Positions 63,477 to 64,000 of a stretch of DNA of 64,000 nucleotides are shown here, piece by piece (position 1 is the stretch's first letter; each line of letters begins with the position of its first letter). Both the position numbers and the translations under genes were made by a program. The notes beneath the pieces were generated by a model, which was not told the DNA's origin, did not search any database, and saw only the letters and a list, made by a program, of their open reading frames with translations. Source of the stretch: Pseudomonas fluorescens (GTDB lineage Bacteria; Pseudomonadota; Gammaproteobacteria; Pseudomonadales; Pseudomonadaceae); assembly GCF_902497745.1 (NCBI RefSeq), contig NZ_CABVHJ010000010.1, positions 135,004-199,003 of the forward strand, in the 5' to 3' direction.

Positions 63477-64000
63477 TCAGCAACTGCAAAGCGCGCTATC
63501 GAGCACCTTGCGCAACTCCGACGGATGATCCACCACCACATCCGCACCCCAGTGCCGCGGGTTGTCGTCCGGGTGGATGTAGCCGAACGTCACCGCCGCG
63601 GTTTTCGTACCGGCATCGCGGCCGGATTCGATATCGCGCAGATCATCGCCCACAAACAGCACCGTCGCCGGATCCAGATCAAGCATCTTGCACGCAAGGA
63701 TCAACGGCTCCGGATCCGGTTTGCTGTTCTTCACATGATCCGGGCAGATCAGCAGTGCCGAGCGCTCGGCCAGCCCCAATTGCTGCATGATCGGCTCGGC
63801 AAAGCGCAGCGGCTTGTTGGTCACCACGCCCCAGATCAGGTTGGCCTTCTCGATGTCGGCGAGCAGTTCGCCCATGCCGTCGAACAGCTTGCTGTGTACC
63901 GCGCAGCCGACCAGATAGCGCTCGAGGAATTCCAGGCGCAGCTCCTCGAAGCCTGGCGACTCCGGGTCCATCGAGAACGTCACTGCGACCATGGCCTTGG
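63477..64000 (-). CDS. mupP: N-acetylmuramic acid 6-phosphate phosphatase, 3' part
   Basis: The C-terminal 174 codons of a HAD phosphatase. The 5' end lies beyond the window. Visible are V-T-N-K-P (motif II), K-P-D-P-E-P (motif III Lys) and V-G-D-D-L-R-D-I (motif IV Asp pair). It belongs to the phosphoglycolate-phosphatase-like group. Its position beside yciK fits MupP, which dephosphorylates MurNAc-6-phosphate in cell-wall recycling, rather than glycolate metabolism. Confidence 0.85.
   Translation of the reverse strand, partial: KAMVAVTFSMDPESPGFEELRLEFLERYLVGCAVHSKLFDGMGELLADIEKANLIWGVVTNKPLRFAEPIMQQLGLAERSALLICPDHVKNSKPDPEPLILACKMLDLDPATVLFVGDDLRDIESGRDAGTKTAAVTFGYIHPDDNPRHWGADVVVDHPSELRKVLDSALCSC

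Overview
The window looks like chromosome of a fluorescent Pseudomonas (P. fluorescens group). This rests on the GC-rich codon use, the many paired REP elements with a GTGGGAGCGAGC core, and familiar gene blocks: divergent etfD / etfBA, the N-acetylglutaminylglutamine (NAGGN) locus, and yciK next to mupP. These are judgements from reading the sequence; no database was searched. No rRNA, tRNA, CRISPR array, insertion sequence or prophage was seen.

Layout. 1-561 is the 3' end of an arabinose-type ABC permease gene, followed by an intergenic repeat. 872-5183 is a four-gene unit (GntR regulator, ADP-ribosylglycohydrolase, NCS1 permease, PfkB kinase) that resembles the E. coli yegW/U/T/V set. 5292-8422 on the minus strand holds small proteins, an MFS carrier and an HD hydrolase. 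9289-11675 is a compact, AT-richer module: an unknown protein, a PAAR spike, an alpha/beta-hydrolase with a Ser-Asp-His triad, and a small exported protein. It reads as an orphan type VI effector/immunity island. 11968-17152 is a D-galactonate catabolic operon (dgoK, dgoA, dgoD, dgoT) with an IclR regulator. 17149-19284 is a zinc alcohol dehydrogenase divergent from an AraC regulator. 19469-23367 is the electron-transfer flavoprotein system; its divergent promoter region carries a PsrA-type operator next to a near-consensus sigma-70 promoter.

23448-33399 is mostly core and conserved-hypothetical genes: an orphan solute-binding protein, OmpA-like lipoproteins, a MocR regulator with a direct-repeat operator, a START-domain protein, an LtaS-like sulfatase-fold enzyme, an SDR, YnfA, a CsrA paralogue with a hairpin over its ribosome binding site, and YheU. 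33570-38438 is the NAGGN osmolyte locus. 38548-45179 is the most unusual part: two divergent genes of the DUF6543 / dermonecrotic-toxin-like family around an AT-rich spacer. The rightward gene is about 1,600 codons with leucine-rich repeats and a NEL-type ubiquitin ligase domain (Cys in a C-T-D motif). Its 5' end is split by a one-base shift at an A5 run.

45183-64000 is again largely core: mnmC, polyphosphate:AMP phosphotransferase, a thiolase, DUF6316, an EamA transporter, fumC, DUF2059, BolA, trhO, a DsbA-like protein, an ABC exporter, a PAS-GGDEF-EAL protein, a TenA-like protein, a diguanylate cyclase, yciK and the 3' part of mupP. The best candidates for undescribed biology are the frameshifted LRR-NEL toxin with its divergent partner, and the PAAR-lipase island with its unknown first gene.
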